Part shown: positions 31,798 to 41,690 of the stretch, piece after piece
Layout of the letters: each line of letters begins with the position of its first letter
Position numbering within the stretch: position 1 is the stretch's first letter
NCBI GenBank assembly: GCA_963565915.1
Contig: OY751485.1
Span: 4,464,001-4,528,000, forward strand
Length of the DNA stretch: 64,000 bases
Direction: 5' to 3'
Origin: Entoloma clypeatum
Taxonomy: Eukaryota; Basidiomycota; Agaricomycetes; Agaricales; Entolomataceae
Notes under the pieces: model-generated
Databases searched by the model: none
Told to the model about the DNA's origin: nothing
The model's input: only the letters and a program-made list of their open reading frames with translations
Made by a program: the position numbers and the translations under genes

Positions 31798-32420
31798 CAT
31801 AGAAAACAAAGAACAGCCCTCGCTCCATGGGCCCCCGGTTCCCTTGCATCACTCCTTCAGAGCGAGGAGTCCATGAATCTGGCGTGCGCATATCATACGC
31901 TACACGTCAATTTGCCCATGCAGGACATGCTGCTGATGGATGGGGCTTTATCTTTGCCCCCGCTTCAGTTTGAGTACTCATCAGGGCTTATGATTTACTA
32001 ATTACATGTACTAATAAAACCTATCTTACAGAACTTACTGAGGATGAGGAGGTCGGTAGGTGGTGGTGTGAGAGCAAGAAGAAAAAATCATGTGTTGGGG
32101 TGTCCAGTTGTTGATACACCACGGGACTCAAACAACGGAATTGGGGGTTGGAAGTCGTACTTACAATTAAATCTAATATGTGTTTAGGGCCTCATGGAGG
32201 TGAGAGGTGTAGGGAAAGGTCCAGAGTCGTGTGGCCGCTGTTTATTCAACCAACAACCCGGTTCCCCAGTTCGTCAATGGTTATGGGCAGAGGCAGTGAT
32301 CGTACCAGTGGTTGGATTGCTACCGAGGTACTGGTGCTCGACCTTGCCTTCACTGCTTTCTGGCGCCTCAGCAGTCAGAGTGAAGACAGCTCTCCTAGAT
32401 GCTCGCGAAGAGGCTGATCG
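31798..32420. repeat. Long inverted repeat, left arm
   Basis: About 623 bases pairing with 33423-34047 in reverse complement at high identity. It contains a plus-strand block (GAGGTGAGAGGTGTAGGG) and no recognised coding domain. The left edge is 90 bases from the start of the Spt5-like gene. Confidence 0.85.
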
Positions 32421-32735
32421 GAAGTTGGAGGTCAATGGAAGTTGGAGGTCCAAACAACGGAATCGGAAGTTGGAGGTCAATGGAAGTTGGAGGTCTTGCT
32501 TACATTGACCTCCGACTTCCGATTCCGTTGTTTGAGTTCTGTGGTGTATCAACAATTGGACACCCCAGCACATGATTTTTCCTTCTTGCTCTTGTACCAC
32601 CACCTTCCCCATACGCACAATAGTACTCTACCACTAGTATAGTAGAACTATCTAATGTAGTCTAGTAAATAGAATAGAACTACTAATTCAAATAAGTATA
32701 CGGAAACTAACTGTCCATGGACACTGCTACTGCAT
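32421..32735. repeat. Small palindrome and partial third copy of the inverted-repeat unit
   Basis: GGAAGTTGGAGGTCAATG is repeated and then inverted (32427-32520). It is followed by a partial copy of the right-arm sequence (32512-32605 matches 33690-33785). The rest to 32735 shows nothing recognisable. Confidence 0.6.
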
Positions 32736-33320
32736 TGCCAACGTTGGTTCGTGATGCACCGCCCACAAGGCAGATCATATCCGCCAATGAATTCAAGCCC
32801 CCCCCCCACCCAACGCTGCAGTTACATCATCGCTCCATGACCACACGCACACGAGGCGGATTGAACGTCAAGCGCCCCTTGGGAATCTTGGCAACAGGTG
32901 CGTCCACCGTCCATTCATCATTCAATAGGTCAATAACTTAAAGCCCAGGTCACTTAATCCACACAGATCATATCTGCCAATGAAATCAATCCCCCACCCA
33001 ACGCTGCTGTTACACCACCGCTCCACGATTACACGCACATGCGGCGGATCGAACGTTGAGAGCTGCCCTTCGCGAATCTTGGCAACAGGTTGCATGGCCA
33101 CTCACTCTTCACCATCCGTTCATCATATTAATGGATTTGATAGGTCAATGATCGCTGCAATCCCCCACACGGTGCTGCTGTTACATCGCCGCTCCACGAT
33201 CACACACACATGACGCGGATCGAACGTCGGGAGCTGCTCTTCGTGAATCTTGGCATCGTCTGTTCATCATATTAATGGATTTGACCACCGCAATCTTGGC
33301 AACAGGTGCGTGATGTGTAT
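32736..33320. repeat. Diverged direct repeats of about 180-200 bp
   Basis: Three successive copies share GCAGATCATATCYGCCAATG, CCCCACCCAACGCTGC, a CACGCACACGAGGCGGATYGAACG-like block and CTTGGCAACAGGT. Further copies lie at 34050-34330, beyond the right arm, so the inverted-repeat arm appears to be inserted in a tandem array. No gene seen. Confidence 0.65.
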
Positions 33321-33422
33321 TTACACGAGCCTAATGTGCGTACATCAGGCCAACACATGCATGAATGAGGAGCAAACAAAGGCGGCCGCCCATGAGCAAT
33401 TCACCACCAGCATTGACGCCAT

Positions 33423-34047
33423 CCAGTCGGCCTCTTTGCAAGCATCTAGGAGAGCTGTCTTCACTCTGACTGCTGAGGTGCCAGAAAGCAGTGAAGGCGA
33501 GGTCGAGCACCAGTACCTCGGTAGCGATCCAACCACTGGTACGATCACTGCCTCTGCCCATAACCATCGACGAACCGGGGAACCGGGTTGCTGGTTGAAT
33601 AAACAGCGGCCACATGACTCTGGACCTTTCCCTACACCTCTCACCTCCATGAGGCCCTAAACACATATTAGATTTAATTGTAAGTACGACTTCCAACCCC
33701 CAATTCCATTGTTTGAGTCCTGTGGTGTATCAACAACTGGACACCCCAACACATGATTTTTTTCTTCTTGCTCTCACACCACCACCTACCGACCTCCTCA
33801 TCCTCAGTAAGTTCTGTAAGATAGGTTTTATTAGTACATGTAATTAGTAAATCATAAGCCCTGATGAGTACTCAAACTGAAGCGGGGGCAAAGATAAAGC
33901 CCCACCCATCGGCGGCATGTCCTACATGGGCGAATTGAGGTGTAGCGTATGATATGCGCATGCCAGATTCATGGACTCCTCGCTCTGAAGGAGTGATGCA
34001 AGGGAACCAGGGGCCCGTGGAGCGAGGGCTGTTCTTTGTTTTCTATG
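33423..34047. repeat. Long inverted repeat, right arm
   Basis: Reverse complement of 31798-32420. Its plus strand holds an open stretch (33400-33660) reading ASRRAVFTLTAEVPESSEGEVEHQYLG, which I do not recognise. The arms are separated by 1.0 kb. Confidence 0.85.
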
Positions 34048-34718
34048 TTCATCATTTGATAGGTCAATAACTTAAAGCCCAGGTCACTTAATCCACACAA
34101 CGCTGCTGTTACATTGCCGCTTCACGATAACACCCTCCACGAGGCAGATCATATCCGCTGATGAATTCAATCCCCCACCCGACGCTGCTGTTACATTGTT
34201 GCTCCACGACCACACACACACGAGGCGGATCGAATGTCGAGCGCCCCTTGGGAATCTTAGCAACAGGTGCATTTACCATCTATTCATCATTTGATAGGTC
34301 AATAACTTAAAGCCCAGGTCGCTTATCAAAGGTAATAGGGGAGGAACAAGTGCGTGCCTTGTCCGTTTGCGACAGTATGGATCTAACAGATTCATAACTC
34401 GGTACCCGACCGACATTCAGCAAGGGCGATGTGAAGGGAAGATATAGTCCTAGATCAATGGAGGAGCCCATCACTACCAAGTGCCGCAGTTGGGACTTGC
34501 GCAATGGATTAATTTGCGGGACTCAGGATGCAGGTATGTATGCACTTTGTATGTCAATCTGTCGTTTCTTACAACTTCACCCTTAGCACTGCAGGGGGTG
34601 GTAGATTACGGAGTCCTGTTGGAAGTAATTATGCGATAGTTGTGAACAATAAAAGACCTTAGTGTGTATTCTCCCTAGCCAGTGTACACAATTTTTCATC
34701 ACCTCCCCATCCAGAAAT
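34048..34718. other. Direct-repeat copies, then unassigned sequence
   Basis: 34050-34330 holds two more copies of the 180-bp repeat. 34331-34718 shows no gene. It may contain the left end of the hAT element, but no matching terminal repeat was found. Confidence 0.5.
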
Positions 34719-37109
34719 GCCACCTCGTCGTCATCAGCAAGTTCCAGCTGAATCCCTTCCCAGTCATGCCCAGCCTCTCGCTCAGAACCAACCTCCGGCT
34801 CTGGCCCAGCATCACCCCGTCGCAGGTTCTTCGGGGACAAGACGTTGACACCCTCATGCCCAGGATGGCAATAGCACTGGAGAGGACTTCGACTCCACCG
34901 GGGTCAATAGAAATGCAGAAGGCGATGTTGATGATGAGTCGGCTTGTCCGTCCAATGTTGCAACATGACACTCAAGCCCATCAGTTCAAGTAGCCCAACT
35001 CCCGATCCATAAAGAGAGGAAGAAGGCTGTTGATGTCTGGGAGTTCTTCGGGATAGAAGATAACATTTTACCAGATGGGAGCCGGGCCACCAAGCGAGTG
35101 TGTATTTTGTGCAAGTAAGTAATTGTCTTGAGTCTTGCAACATTGGATTTGATGCTCATTGCAGAGAAGTGCCTCCTTCAGACGATATCAGATGGACCTA
35201 TGTGGCGACGACAGCAACAATGACCCTTCGGAACCATCTAACCACTAACCACCATCAAACATATATCACCAAATGTCAGGAAAAAGGTTGGACAGAGTAC
35301 CTCATGAAATTGGACGGCGGCTTGGTGGATAGTTCGGGTTCTCATTCTACGGGGCCGCATGCTCCCTTCAGCCAGACAGTGTTTGTTGAGCACCTTGTCA
35401 AGTTCATCATCGCAGATGATCAAGTGCGGCAAACTCCTTTCTGTTTTTCATATCTGACATACTTTCACTCAGTCAATCTATGTTGTCGAATGCCCTGAAT
35501 TCCGCAAACTTTTACTACTTTTATGCGAGATGCTGGAGGATAAGGACATTCCGCATTGTACAAAGATTTGGCAGGCGATTCTGGAAGCCTGGGCGGCATC
35601 TTTCCGGGACCTCAAGGAAGAACTTCAGGTAATACCATCTGTCTTCTTCAGTGCCGTTCGCTGAGTTTGTTGTGGAGTGCATTGGGACAAATCAGCTTCA
35701 CGGCCGATCTATGGTCCAGCAAAACACGGTACCCTTAACCCTTATCTTGCCATCACCGCCCATTGGCTCGGACGCGACTGAGAAATGACTCAAATGCGCC
35801 TCAACAGTGGCTTGATTGCCTTTCATCGCATGCGGGGACGCCACAATGGTCAGCGCCTGGCTAGAATTGTGATGAATATCCTAGAATGGGCCAGAATCAC
35901 ATTGAAAGTATGTATTCTCTATTAAAACAATACACAATCTAATACTGCCTTCCACAGGGTGGCCACTGGACTGTTGATAATGCATCAGTGAATGACACTT
36001 TCATGAGAGCCCTCAAGGACTTGCATGATGACCGTGATATTGAGTTTGATGCCCAGGACCAACACATCATGTGTTTCCCCCACATTATCAACATCACAAC
36101 TGGACATGTTGTCAATGACTCGACAAACACAGCTTATTCAGATGACCCAGATGATTTTGATCATACTCCTGACTTGCCAGACGGAAGTTGCAATGTTGTT
36201 GCTGCCTGCCGCAACACTGTACGCGCAGTCCGGGCTTCGGGACAGAGAATTGAGCGCTTTGAAAACACGATCACACTTGGCAATCAGGAGCACTGGTGGG
36301 GCCTCGACACCAAAGGAAAAAGCAAGAATATCAAGATTCTCCAACTCCTCCTCGATGTCTGTTCTCATTGGGACTTGATACATGCCATGGTCGTTAGATG
36401 TCTGTATTTGCGACAGAAAAGCTTTTCTTCATCTCGCGTCTTTTGCACTTCTCATCTTGACCTATAGCCCGTTGAAACCTTTCTAACCAATCCTCTCAAT
36501 AGAGATATTGCTCACCTCAAGTTGACTGAACGAGAGTGGGACAATTTGGAAGACTTTGCCTCAGTCCTCACAGTAAGGTTTCACAATCATTAATTACTAC
36601 ATATCTTGACTGGTTTAAATAGATTCCACATGTTGTGCAGCAAAACATGTGCGCAGAAAAGCTGCCAACACTTTCGTCAAGCATATGCAACTTCGAAATG
36701 TTTATGACAGCATGGGAGACACTTGGTGAACGCCGCCCGCATCTGAAGAAGTATACTGATATTTGTTATGGATTCGCTATCCATGGCATTGATCGCTCAG
36801 ACAAGATACAAGATATAGAGGCCTTATCTGATTAATGGCCAGTTTCATCTTATCTATTGGTTTCACACTTACTATTCACTTTTACATCATTCGGACCCCG
36901 GCCTCCGCTTACTCACTACAGTATGGTCATTGTTACCATATCTAGATGGTTACTCTCACACATCCTTGACATCGTGTTACTTATTGGACTATACTTAGAT
37001 ACTCTGACTCACGCCGCAGCAGTTACCATAGACACCTACTCCAGGTCCGCTTCTGGAGTCAGACCGGAACCGCTCTAGAGTCATCTAGATGACTCGACCT
37101 TCTAGTATA

Positions 37110-38728
37110 CAGTGCCTCACAAAACTGATTCAATGTTTGTTGCTTTTTGAATACCTTCAAGATAACTCTGCAAAGAATACCAATTGAATTAAACCTTTGG
37201 TATATAATTGAAAGCCCTACTTCAGGGCTTTCAGAATATAAAGGAATCATATGATTTAGATCAGAATCCATGGAGATATGATTAAATTAAATCAGCAACT
37301 CATTGAATCAGTTTTGTGAGTACCTATGGCAATTATCAGAATCAAATGCTTCACTGGTTGTATGGTAACCAGTTGTCATGACTTACTGATGGAACTTGAA
37401 TAGAACCCTGAGGGGTTGTCAAGGAAAGTTGTATAAGAAGAATCCAACCTCAACAGCCTTCATAATTAATCATGCGCCCTATCTCCTCTTCCCACAAGGA
37501 AAACATTCTTTCTCTGGCCTCCAATGGTCACTCCACTCATCATATTGCCTCTCACCTGGGTGTCAGCCAACCAACTGTCTCCAGAGTGCTTCAGAATCTT
37601 CTTCCTCATCACAATCTCTCTTCTGATGGTCGTCCATCCAAGCTTTCTCCCACCAACACACGAAACATACTTTCACAAATCACCTCAGAGAGAGCCTCCA
37701 ATGCTGTGCAGGCTACCAAACACATCAATACTGTCATCTCCAATCCTGTCTCCCCAGAAACTGTGAGAAGGGTTCTCAGAAAACATGAATTCAAGGCTGT
37801 AACAAAGAAAAAAAGACCTTTCTTAAAGGCCGTACATTGGAAGAGGCGGTTGGCATTTGCTATGAAGCACAGAAAATGGACAGTGGAGGACTGGAAGAGG
37901 GTCATTTGGTCAGATGAGACCAAAATCAACAGGTTTGGGTCAGATGGCAAGAAATGGGTCTGGAAAAAGAAGGGTGAGGGGCTTATTGAAAGAGAGGTTC
38001 AGGGCACAGTCAAGTTTGGGGGAGGAAATATTATGGTTTGGGGTTGTATGGGTTGGGAAGGTGTGGGGAGACTTGCAGAGGTTGAGGGGAGGATGGATGC
38101 TGATCAGTATGTGTCCATTTTGGAGGACAATTTGCTGCCCAGCATGGAGGAGAGTGGAATCTCTGAAGAGGAGATCATTTTTCAGCAGGACAATGACCCC
38201 AAGCACACCTCCAAGAAGGCCAAAAAATGGATGGACAGCAAGAATATTGCTCTGCTGGATTGGCCTGCACAGTCCCCAGACCTCAATCCTATAGAACATC
38301 TCTGGGTTCATATTAAAAGAAAGTTGAATGAATATCCAACACCACCCAGGGGAGTCTGGAAAATTTGGGACAGAGCAGCAGAGGTGTGGAATAATATAGA
38401 GCCAGAAGTGTGTCAAAACCTGATAGAAAGTATGCCAAGAAGGGTAGAGGCAGTAATCAAAGCTAAGGGGGGTAATACCAAGTACTAAAGTATAAAATAC
38501 TGTATTTATTGTACATACTCACAAAACTGATTCAATGAGTCCCTGGAGTAATTTGATCATATATTGATCATTTTTTATGGGAATTACATAGTTATTGCAG
38601 ATTCCGAGAGTCCTGAAGCAGGGCTTTTAACCAGGTACCAATACCTTCTTTTGATTGGCATTATTTGCAAAGTTATTTTGAAGGTATTCACAAAGTAGCA
38701 AACATTGAATCAGTTTTGTGAGGCACTG
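37110..38728 (+). mobile_element. Tc1-like transposon, apparently complete
   Basis: 1619 bp with TA duplications (37108-37109, 38729-38730) and ends CAGTGCCTCACAAAACTG / CAGTTTTGTGAGGCACTG. Terminal regions of about 215 bp each contain an outer and an inner 20-base motif in opposite orientation (inner copies near 37302 and 38518). Each end is therefore itself a potential hairpin. One uninterrupted transposase gene lies between them. Confidence 0.93.
37472..38488 (+). CDS. Tc1-like DD34E transposase
   Basis: 338 residues, no stops. The N-terminal helix-turn-helix region (SHLGVSQPTVSRVLQ) is followed by a second HTH (VSPETVRRVLRK). Catalytic triad: D in WSDETK (about 149), D in FQQDNDPKH (about 241) and E in NPIEHLW, 34 residues after the second D, hence DD34E. 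The conserved GGGNIMVWGC block and the C-terminal LIESMPRRVEAVIKAKGG are present. Length and motifs match active family members, and ends and target duplications are intact. Activity is plausible but unproven. Confidence 0.93.
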   Translation: MRPISSSHKENILSLASNGHSTHHIASHLGVSQPTVSRVLQNLLPHHNLSSDGRPSKLSPTNTRNILSQITSERASNAVQATKHINTVISNPVSPETVRRVLRKHEFKAVTKKKRPFLKAVHWKRRLAFAMKHRKWTVEDWKRVIWSDETKINRFGSDGKKWVWKKKGEGLIEREVQGTVKFGGGNIMVWGCMGWEGVGRLAEVEGRMDADQYVSILEDNLLPSMEESGISEEEIIFQQDNDPKHTSKKAKKWMDSKNIALLDWPAQSPDLNPIEHLWVHIKRKLNEYPTPPRGVWKIWDRAAEVWNNIEPEVCQNLIESMPRRVEAVIKAKGGNTKY

Positions 38729-39744
38729 TATATAGGGTACATACATTGCATGTATTCCCCAGATCTAGCAATCACCTTGGTATCCACCTTTGCTACTTAA
38801 GCCTCTCTGCCTAAGCATTGCATGGGTTTGTCAACCATAACAATATTGGGCTGAAATGGGCGACAAAATACTATCGGCGTATGGATCAAAGTAAGGCGTA
38901 CGTGATCGCGATGTGTTAGTATTTTTTACCTTTTCAATACTTCAGGCTGACCGTGTTATTAGTCCTCAATCCCTTAATCTGTAGATGCTGGATAGAGGAG
39001 CATTGGGAGACAAATTATATTGACCAAGCAACAGACACAATAAAAGATACTGTATGTTCTATTATGACAGAATATCCCCTCCCCTACTAACTACACTGCA
39101 TTGTAAGATGGGTGAATATCGTCAGCATGGGGAGCTGTTGCATGCTTCAGATAGCTTTGGCCCTGGACCTAGCTGCCATGCTACAGGCAGCATGGATGTT
39201 TGGAGAACGGCTTTGAAATATGGGCTTCAAGACATGTTATGGTTCGACACAGGAGCACGGGCACGGGCTTCACCTTCGACAGTCGACGAGGAGTATGACT
39301 TATACCTTAGAGATATTTTGCCACCAGGAACTGACATCATGAATTTTTGGGATGTATGTGCCTTCTTGATCAAAACTCACATCATACTAACTACTGCATC
39401 CAGATGGAGGGAAAGCAAGACCCACGCCGGTACCCCACGTTGTATGCCATGGCTCTTGATTATCTACCAATCCAGGCATCCGCTGTTCCTTGTAAGCATA
39501 TATTTTCATCAGCTAGTGAGACGGACATGAAGTGCCGGAACCGAATCCATCCAATCCTGATGGAGGCCCTTCAAATCCTGAAGTTTTTGTTGAAGTGACA
39601 GAGGTTGGATTTCACGCAGGGGCTAGAAACACCGGAGGATGACATGTTATTGTCACCAAGAGACACTCGCGATCATCTCACATCAATGTTGTCTCAAGGC
39701 ATTTTGGGTGACGAACTTAGACAAATTGTGGCTCATGATGCATA

Positions 39745-40023
39745 AAAATATATTGTATCTCGTATGACTGAATAATTATGCTTTTTATACACTTAAAGAA
39801 AGTAATGAGAACATCAAGCAGCCAATAAAATGATTATTATTATATAATGACATGCACTGTTTTGGCAATTGATTGATCGGTTCCACAACTCGGGACCAGC
39901 TTGCTCCGGCTGCTGAGCCAAACGGAGCTAAATAAATCGGTTCGGTTGACAAGCCGAGTTGAATATGTGCCAAGCCATGACTTTGTGAGTCACGGTGCGG
40001 CTAGCCGAGTTGCAGCAACACTA
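39745..40023 (+). mobile_element. Right end of the hAT element
   Basis: Noncoding 3' region with GCTCGG/CCGAGTT motifs in both orientations. It ends CAGCAACACTA at 40023. Its reverse complement starts TAGTGTTGCTGC, like the TAGTGTTT start of the hAT element at 47932. The next eight bases (GTCAGATC) correspond to GTCGGATC in Gypsy copy A and so are probably the target site. The left end was not found. Confidence 0.55.
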
Positions 40024-40115
40024 GTCAGATCACAGAGAGAGTTTATCGGTGTCCAGACAACCATTATCAGAAGATTGATTAGGACGCTCACATTGAGACG
40101 TCCCAGAGCCGCATC

Positions 40116-41321
40116 ATCACATCGTACTCAAAGCAGCAGATCTACGCCCACTTTACAACCACTGAACAACAGACTGAGTACGGTCGTTGGGCACAAAACA
40201 AGAGACTTGATCCCTTCAGACAAACAACAGATGCGCAGGAACAGAGATTCCTTAGAGATCTACAGAGGAAATACCCTGAACGTTTTGCCACCAATTCCGC
40301 CAATGAGTCCCCTGACGAATTTGCTTTTGACTCCATGCAGTCAGATATTGTACAGACGCCTAGAACAGGGACTCATTTTCAACCCTTACCTGTATCCCGA
40401 ACTCCATCTTCATCCCAACAAGCTGACCCCTCTCCTCCTCCACAGACTCTAGACATGGCAGAAGCTCTGGCAGTACAAACAATGGATACATCCAAGATCA
40501 TCAAAGATCCTGGGATGTTCAAGGACAGACACACCTTTGACGAGTGGTGGAAAGCCACCAAACTATACATCAGGTTCCAAAAGAGCCTCACAGATGATCA
40601 GAAGATTCTTGCGGTACTATCCCGCATGATGGAAGGGTCCGGCAGGCACTGGGCCAGTAACAAGTTAGATGCTCTTGCTGTTGACAACGAGAATATCACC
40701 TGGCTAGGCTTCTCCAATGATATCGCCACATGATTCTCCATTGCCAACAAATTGGTTGCTGCCAAAGCAAGACTCAAAGTCCTGAGACAAGAGAAACACA
40801 CCGTTGATGAATTCTTGGACGAATTCAAAGAGCTCTTGAAGCTATCAAATCTTGGCAAAGAAACTGGGAAATACATCCTAGAGAAGAACATCAATCGTAG
40901 AATCTCTGAACAAGTGGCTAGTGATGGCAAGACATACTCCGAATACGCAAAGGAGATCCGAAACAAGGGACGACAGATGGAAGGACATGCACTAGTCATC
41001 CGAGGTGGCGGCAACATGCGCACCGGATCAGGTACCACTTATGGTGGTCAGGGCAAGGCCATGGAGATCGACAAAGCAGGAGTAGCCCGTTGCTACAACT
41101 GTCAACGCTTCAGTCATCTGGCTAAAGACTGTAGTGCTCCAAAGAAGAAAGATGGTCGCAAGTGTTTCAACTGTGACCAGGAAGGCCATATTGCATGCAA
41201 CTGCCGCAAGCCAAAGAAGAACTCCGGAAGGGTTAGGAGGGTGTCCGAGGAAGATGCCGAGAATGATGAAACCACAATCTTAGAAGCCAATGAGAAGGAT
41301 TTTCCTGAAGGGTCTGATTAA
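40116..41321 (+). pseudogene. gag of Gypsy copy B
   Basis: Matches copy A gag, but the start codon is ACA instead of ATG (around 40116). A TGA at 40731-40733 interrupts it. B keeps a segment of about 70 residues (FLRDLQRKYPERFATNSANES region, 40245-40450) missing from A, and both zinc knuckles (CYNCQRFSHLAKDC and CFNCDQEGHIACNC, 41090-41215). The frame ends at 41321. Confidence 0.82.
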
Positions 41322-41690
41322 ACGACGCTAAGTCGCGACCCTTATCTATTAAACGGACTTGCTTGCCTTGTATGACTGCAGACAATAGAACCTATGTCAT
41401 CCCTGCCAAGCGAGCCGCTGCATCAACTAAGATCGTGAAGGGAGATTAACCTCCGAAAAGACGAGAGATCAGGCTGTTAGCTCAGCTCAAAACACGATGA
41501 GGACCAAAGATCATTCGACCTGAGGTTGATAGCAGATGTGAACGCACATGCATCCATCCCAGAATAGTGCGCGAACAGAACCTCCCCATGTGAGGGATAC
41601 TGCCCATAGCAATCCTAAATGCGGATGGATCACCAAATCAATAACAGAAAGCGAACCAACTTGCTGAAGTCAAGCTGGATTTAGAAGCAC
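41322..41690 (+). other. Degenerate gag-protease region of Gypsy copy B
   Basis: No open frame. By position it should hold the protease active site, but I could not identify a DTG/DSG motif. Confidence 0.5.

Larger units (their letters stand above)
36764..38842. repeat. Solo LTR (Copia type) containing a Tc1-like element
   Basis: Starts TGTTATGG and ends CCATAACA, with target duplication ATATT at 36759-36763 and 38843-38847. Without the Tc1 element it is about 458 bp. Skipping it restores the hAT frame (KKYTDI to GLKWATKYYRRMD). A TATATA box adjoins the Tc1 site at 38728. Orientation cannot be fixed without the internal region. Confidence 0.82.
34719..39744 (+). pseudogene. hAT-family transposase gene, multi-exon, decayed and interrupted
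   Basis: Starts ATG 34719 with a Gln/Pro/Ala-rich N-terminus. A BED zinc finger spans the first intron (KRVCILCK, then LRNHLTTNHHQ). Catalytic-domain hallmarks follow: FTADLWSS, AITAHWLG (35700-35770) and GGHWTVDNASVND (35960), then HIMCFPHIIN and HLKLTEREWDNLEDF. The C-terminal dimerisation region ends it (DEEYDLYLRDIL, DYLPIQASAVPCKHIFSSASETD at 39460-39530, and RNRIHPILMEALQILKFLLK). Several introns of about 50 bases are present. In-frame TGA codons lie near 34845, at 35779-35781 and at 39596-39598, and the gene is split at 36764-38842 by a solo LTR. It is not functional. Confidence 0.8.
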
